From: Terfezia claveryi
Lineage: Eukaryota > Ascomycota > Pezizomycetes > Pezizales > Pezizaceae
Assembly: GCA_015179025.1 (NCBI GenBank)
Contig: WHUX01000517.1
Location: 1 to 21,247 of the forward strand
Direction: 5' to 3'
DNA: 21,247 nucleotides
Below are positions 17,841-21,247 of this stretch, in pieces. Positions within the stretch are counted from its first letter, which is position 1, and each line of letters begins with the position of its first letter. The position numbers and the translations under genes were made by a program. The notes below the pieces were generated by a model, which did not search any database, was not told the origin of the DNA, and worked only from the letters and a program-made list of their open reading frames with translations.

Positions 17841-19699
17841 TTATACCCTTTTTGCTCCCTTCACTGGTCTTTGCACGGCCTTCCCCAGTCTCTTCCCTCC
17901 ACTGCCCCCAACTTTTCTCCACATTTGGTGCTCCCTATCATAGTTCATCACTGCTTTGCCTAAGCTACCTATACTACTCTCCTCCTCCTCGACCTCATCT
18001 TCCTCGACCTCCTTTTCCTCGACCTCTTCCTCCTCCTGACCCTCTTCGTCCGCCGCCTCCTCCTCGTCTTCGTCCTCCTCCTCCCGCTGAACCCTTGTTA
18101 TCTTGACCGCACTCATTTTGACCATCCCCTTCGATCTACCTGACCCTTGACCCCCCACTATCCCCTTAGCACCCCCTACATACCCTTTCCCGCTTTTGGT
18201 CTTGATGTATGTGGGTGCCTCTTCCTCCTCCTCTTCATCGTCCTCTTCAAAGGCCACAATCTTCTTGATGTTCGTGTGCTTGAGGTCTCACAATCCTCTT
18301 ACCTCCCCCCACACTTACCTTCCCGCTTTTGTTCTTGATATTTTTGGGAACCTCCTCTTCCTCCTCATCATCCTCTTCAACCTCTTCAATGCTCACAACC
18401 TTTTTGGACATTCGTGTCCTTGAGGTCTCACAATCCCCTTACCTGCCCCTACACTCCCCATCCCGCTTTTGGTCTTGGTGTATGTGGGAGCCTCCTCTTC
18501 CTCCTCATCGTCCACAACCTTCTTTGATGTTCGTGTCCCTTGAGGTCTGACAATCCCCTTACCTGCCCCCACATTCACCTTCCCGCTTCTGATCTTAGGG
18601 TAGGTAGGAACCTCCTCTTCCTGCTCATTGTCCTCTTCAATGATAACAACCTTCTTTGATGTTCGTGTCCCATGTGGTTTGACAGTCCCCTTACCTCCCC
18701 GTACACTCCCGGTCCCGCTTCTGGTCTTGATAGTTTTGGGAGCTTCCTCTTCCTCCTCCTCATCGTCCTCTTCAATGATCACAACCTTCTTGGATGTTGT
18801 GTCCCTTGAATCTGACAATCCCCTTACCTCCCCTACACTCCCGGTCCCGCTTTTGGTCTTGATATTTTTGGTGCCTCCTCTTCCTCCTCCTCCTCCTCAT
18901 TGTCCTCTCCAACGTTACAACCTTCTTGGATGTTCGTATCCCTTGAGGTCTCACGATCCGCTTAGTACCTACCCCCACTATCCCTTTATCCCCCTTCAAC
19001 ACCGGTTTTGCATATCCCATACCCTTACTCGCCCCCACGATGCACTTAGGCCCCCTCAATGTCTGTCTCAGTTCCTCTGCGTCCGCTTCCTCGTCCTCAT
19101 CCTCATCCTCATCCCGGTCATCTTCCTGCTTACCTTTCACACCCTTTCGTTGTAGACCCTTAATGGTCTCTTGTGTCCTAATTCCCTTAGGTTGAGGGTT
19201 GCCAGACGAAGTATCCAATATCATGGTGTTAGTGTCCATCGGTGCTGTAGGAAGGGGCGTAGTAGCTGTCCAAGTGTTGGGGGGCTCGGATCATCTGGAT
19301 ATTTTGCCGCATGTGCCTCTCGTGCAGCTTTCACTGCCTTATCCCTAACAACAGCCCCGCTACGCACTTTCTTAGCAATATCTTGAGCCAAGATATTGAC
19401 CGCCTGGCTAATGGACTTATTGGTCAGGTAGTTGATTTGACCGATAGGGGCCATTGTTGGGAGAGCTGCAGCATGCTTGAGAAAGGTAGTCCATGCGTCC
19501 GTACCAGCCCTTTGGGGTCCGTAGATACCACTTTGTTTCATTATGTGAGCAACATCTCGCCTCCAGAGCCCATACAGGTTTTCTGGAACATCTTCCTCGA
19601 AGAATCCAACCAGTTTTGCATGTGCATGGTTGGACCGTGTTACGTGATTGTCATCCTCGACTCTTCATTGGCGTCTGGTTGTTTCCTTTTTGGGGGCAT
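17841..19699 (-). CDS. Gene A: unrecognised acidic/basic repeat protein (frames broken by small indels)
   Basis: The ATG at 19699 gives a basic, NLS-like start (MPPKRKQPDANEES). After a one-base shift near 19660 comes a well-ordered region (VGFFEEDVPENLYGLWRRDV; TDAWTTFLKHAAALPTMAPI; NYLTNKSISQAVNILAQDIA), about 130 residues, likely helical. A second shift near 19270 leads to PMDTNTMILDTSSGNPQPKG and an Asp/Glu run (DRDEDEDEDEEAD). Six tandem repeats follow (18970-18185), each of the form TSKKVV, acidic run, AP/VP-x-Y/I-x-K-x-KSG, KGIVRPQG. The end is another Glu-rich stretch and a basic tail (GSGGKRLGKAVQRPVKGAKRV) with TAA at 17841. No family is recognised; a chromatin or nucleic-acid role is only suggested by composition. 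The frame changes fall partly in G runs, so they may be decay or assembly error. Confidence 0.55.
18185..18970 (-). repeat. Six-unit minisatellite coding acidic/basic repeats of gene A
   Basis: The marker segment CTTCTTxGATGTTCGTGTCCC (plus strand, variants) recurs near 18263, 18402, 18521, 18650, 18786 and 18926, giving unit lengths of about 119-140 bp. Each unit encodes a basic turn (GTRTSKKVV), an acidic run of 6-12 Asp/Glu and a basic Gly-rich turn (KSGxGxVxxxKGIVRPQ). Length differences come mainly from the GAG/GAA run. Units at about 18926, 18786 and 18402 are out of frame with their neighbours by one base. Confidence 0.85.
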
Positions 19700-20900
19700 T
19701 TCGTACAGTGCTAGCTAGGTGGACTGGGTAGATCGTTAGTGGGAGTGGGTACACGGCCCCTCTGAGTCTGCTTACAATGGAATAGAGAACTAAATGGACT
19801 TTGTATTTGCCGTTGGTAAACTTCTGTCACGATATCTCAAATATGGTATGACAGTGGGTTGTTATGGCTATTCAATAACTTTAGGGATGTTCAGGGACTA
19901 TGAAGGGGGAAGACGGTACCGTCATAAATAGGATACGGACTTGACCATGGCCACCATTTCGTTTACGAGTTGGACCTACCAAAGAGCTTCAATGTACGGA
20001 GGATTATGGCCAAAGTTTGATCATGTAATGGAGCGAATATAATAAAGGGAACATAAAACTGGTCAGGACTAGCCTGGTTGGGGAATGGACATTATCGGGG
20101 ATTACTTGATTTGGTCTAAGTTATACCTCTAGCCACATGTGATTGGACCTTGAGGTCACCCTAACGGCTATTTTGTCAAACCAGACTAAGTTGACCGATA
20201 CCGTTGACCATGAATGGCACAATGGACATCATAGGCAATTGCTTGATATAGTTTAGCCTATGCGCTTGGCCCTTGAGTCGGGGACCACAGGAGGTGGGTC
20301 GTGCAACCAACTAGTCGGGACAGGGACAGTGAACGTAAGAAAGAAACAGACTAGTCTGGTTGGGAATGGTATTGGAATGGACGTGGTGGAATAGTCTCTG
20401 TCGATAGGTACATAGCTATTAGTTTGGTTGCATACCTACATGGTAGTCTGGTTGCCTACATGGTACGAGCTGGCCACATAGTTGCCAACCAGACTACCAC
20501 ATAGTATTGGTTGGCACGCCACATATGCAGTTCCACATTAGTGCCAAGCCTCACGTTACAGAGGGAAGTGCAACCAGTTAAGCCCCACATTATGAACTTT
20601 CATCGTATGGTCACAACCAGGTTGCCAACCAGGCTAGTCTGCCGGTGGTTAACCGAACAGTCGGAATGCCTAACCACTTGCGGCATGACATCGGCCTACA
20701 AGTGCCTAGTCAGGTTAGTGGGTGGATTGTAACCGCCTGACAGGCCCACGCACAAACAATTGCTAAGTGGGAGACCTGAGACAAGTGGCGTGTAAGAATT
20801 TTCTCTTGTTTCACCTTACATTGTAAACTTCTGTGAGCTAGAAACCTTTATACCCTTTGCAAACGTACTGTCAGAAACCACATCTGGGCTTAAATCTCTA
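19700..20900. other. Non-coding region upstream of gene A with degenerate repeats
   Basis: No supported gene. A diverged direct repeat with a period of about 137 bp is visible: AATGGACATTATCGG at 20084 and AATGGACATCATAGG at 20221, both followed by ATT-CTTGAT and later CCTTGAG. A further AATGGAC is at 20376. A second repeated word, ACTAG(C/T)CTGGTTGGG, occurs at 20068 and 20350, with shorter forms (CTGGTTG or its reverse CAACCAG) at about 20448, 20486, 20613 and 20625. The short reading frames here have no recognisable content. Confidence 0.6.
20441..20499. repeat. 14-bp perfect inverted repeat
   Basis: TGGTAGTCTGGTTG (20441-20454) and CAACCAGACTACCA (20486-20499) are perfect reverse complements with a 31-nt spacer. 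The core CTGGTTG is the word repeated through this region. Confidence 0.85.
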
Positions 20901-21247
20901 CACATTCTAATTTTAAACCTCTTTGATATCAATATCTTCCCTCAGACCGTTTTACACCCCCTTTTATGTCAATGTCTTTCCTCAGACGACTTTGCAATAT
21001 GTGGCACAACTTTCGGTCTGATACACAATTTTGCTTGGTGCCATGATAAGCCGTCTTGGCATCATTCAAAGACTGTGGTCATTCCTTCCTTCTCCCCTTT
21101 TGATTTATTTCGTTATATCACAACAACTCTGAGGGTCTCGTACTAAGACTCTCACAAGAGGATGAATACCAAACCACCACCGGGCTATATAGCACGCCTC
21201 ACCTACAGTCGTTATGGCACATGTGTCGTGATTACGTACCCACTAAT
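20901..21247. other. Non-coding right end of window with a diverged direct repeat
   Basis: TATCAATATCTTCCCTCAGAC (about 20927-20947) recurs as TGTCAATGTCTTTCCTCAGAC (about 20967-20987), each followed within a few bases by TTT. Otherwise I see nothing interpretable. A TATATAG word at 21186 has no gene attached within the window. Confidence 0.5.

Noticed and set aside
18628..19155. A long plus-strand Ser/Pro/Leu-rich frame
   Set aside because: It is the complement of the Glu/Lys-rich repeats of gene A (CTC/TCC runs). Low-complexity DNA keeps several frames open.
19700..21247. Short plus-strand frames such as 20511-20732 as small genes
   Set aside because: They fall in repeat-rich DNA, have no protein-like pattern, and no promoter or intron signals support them.

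Overview
The window looks like a repeat-rich stretch of a filamentous fungal genome, more likely a basidiomycete (Agaricomycete-like) than an ascomycete. The clues are three different Ty3/Gypsy LTR retrotransposons whose Gag and Pol proteins resemble fungal families, short canonical introns (about 50 and 71 nt) in a decayed host gene, and decay dominated by transitions such as TpG to TpA. I cannot name the species. No rRNA, tRNA, CRISPR array or prokaryotic signal was seen.

Layout, right to left, because all coding is on the minus strand. At 19,700-21,247 there is non-coding DNA with degenerate repeats and a 14-bp palindrome. At 17,841-19,699 is gene A, an unrecognised putative nuclear-type protein whose C-terminal half is six tandem acidic/basic repeats, with several single-base frame breaks. 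At 15,467-17,298 is gene B, an unrecognised and heavily decayed host gene with at least two introns, cut off at 15,467 by a retrotransposon LTR.

From 15,466 leftwards the window is a nest of retrotransposons. E3 (15,466 to 8,041) has a 1.46-kb 5' LTR, gag, protease, reverse transcriptase and RNase H. Its gag is split by a solo LTR of its own family in opposite orientation (11,709-13,169) with a perfect 5-bp target duplication, CTCTT. E3 is cut at 8,040 by E2 (8,040 to 2,373: 674-bp 5' LTR, gag, protease, RT, RNase H). E2 is cut at 2,372 by E1 (2,372 to beyond base 1: 572-bp 5' LTR, gag, protease). The simplest order of events is gene B, then E3, then E2, then E1. The solo LTR arrived some time after E3. 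E1 looks the youngest: it is GC-richer and has few lesions. All three elements and gene B lack their 3' parts here, and those parts are predicted to lie to the left of the window in the order E1, E2, E3, gene B.

Nothing here looks like a working multi-gene pathway. The most interesting features are the nested architecture, the two inverted LTRs whose promoters face each other across 838 bp of gag, regulatory-looking arrays inside the LTRs, and the two unrecognised host genes.
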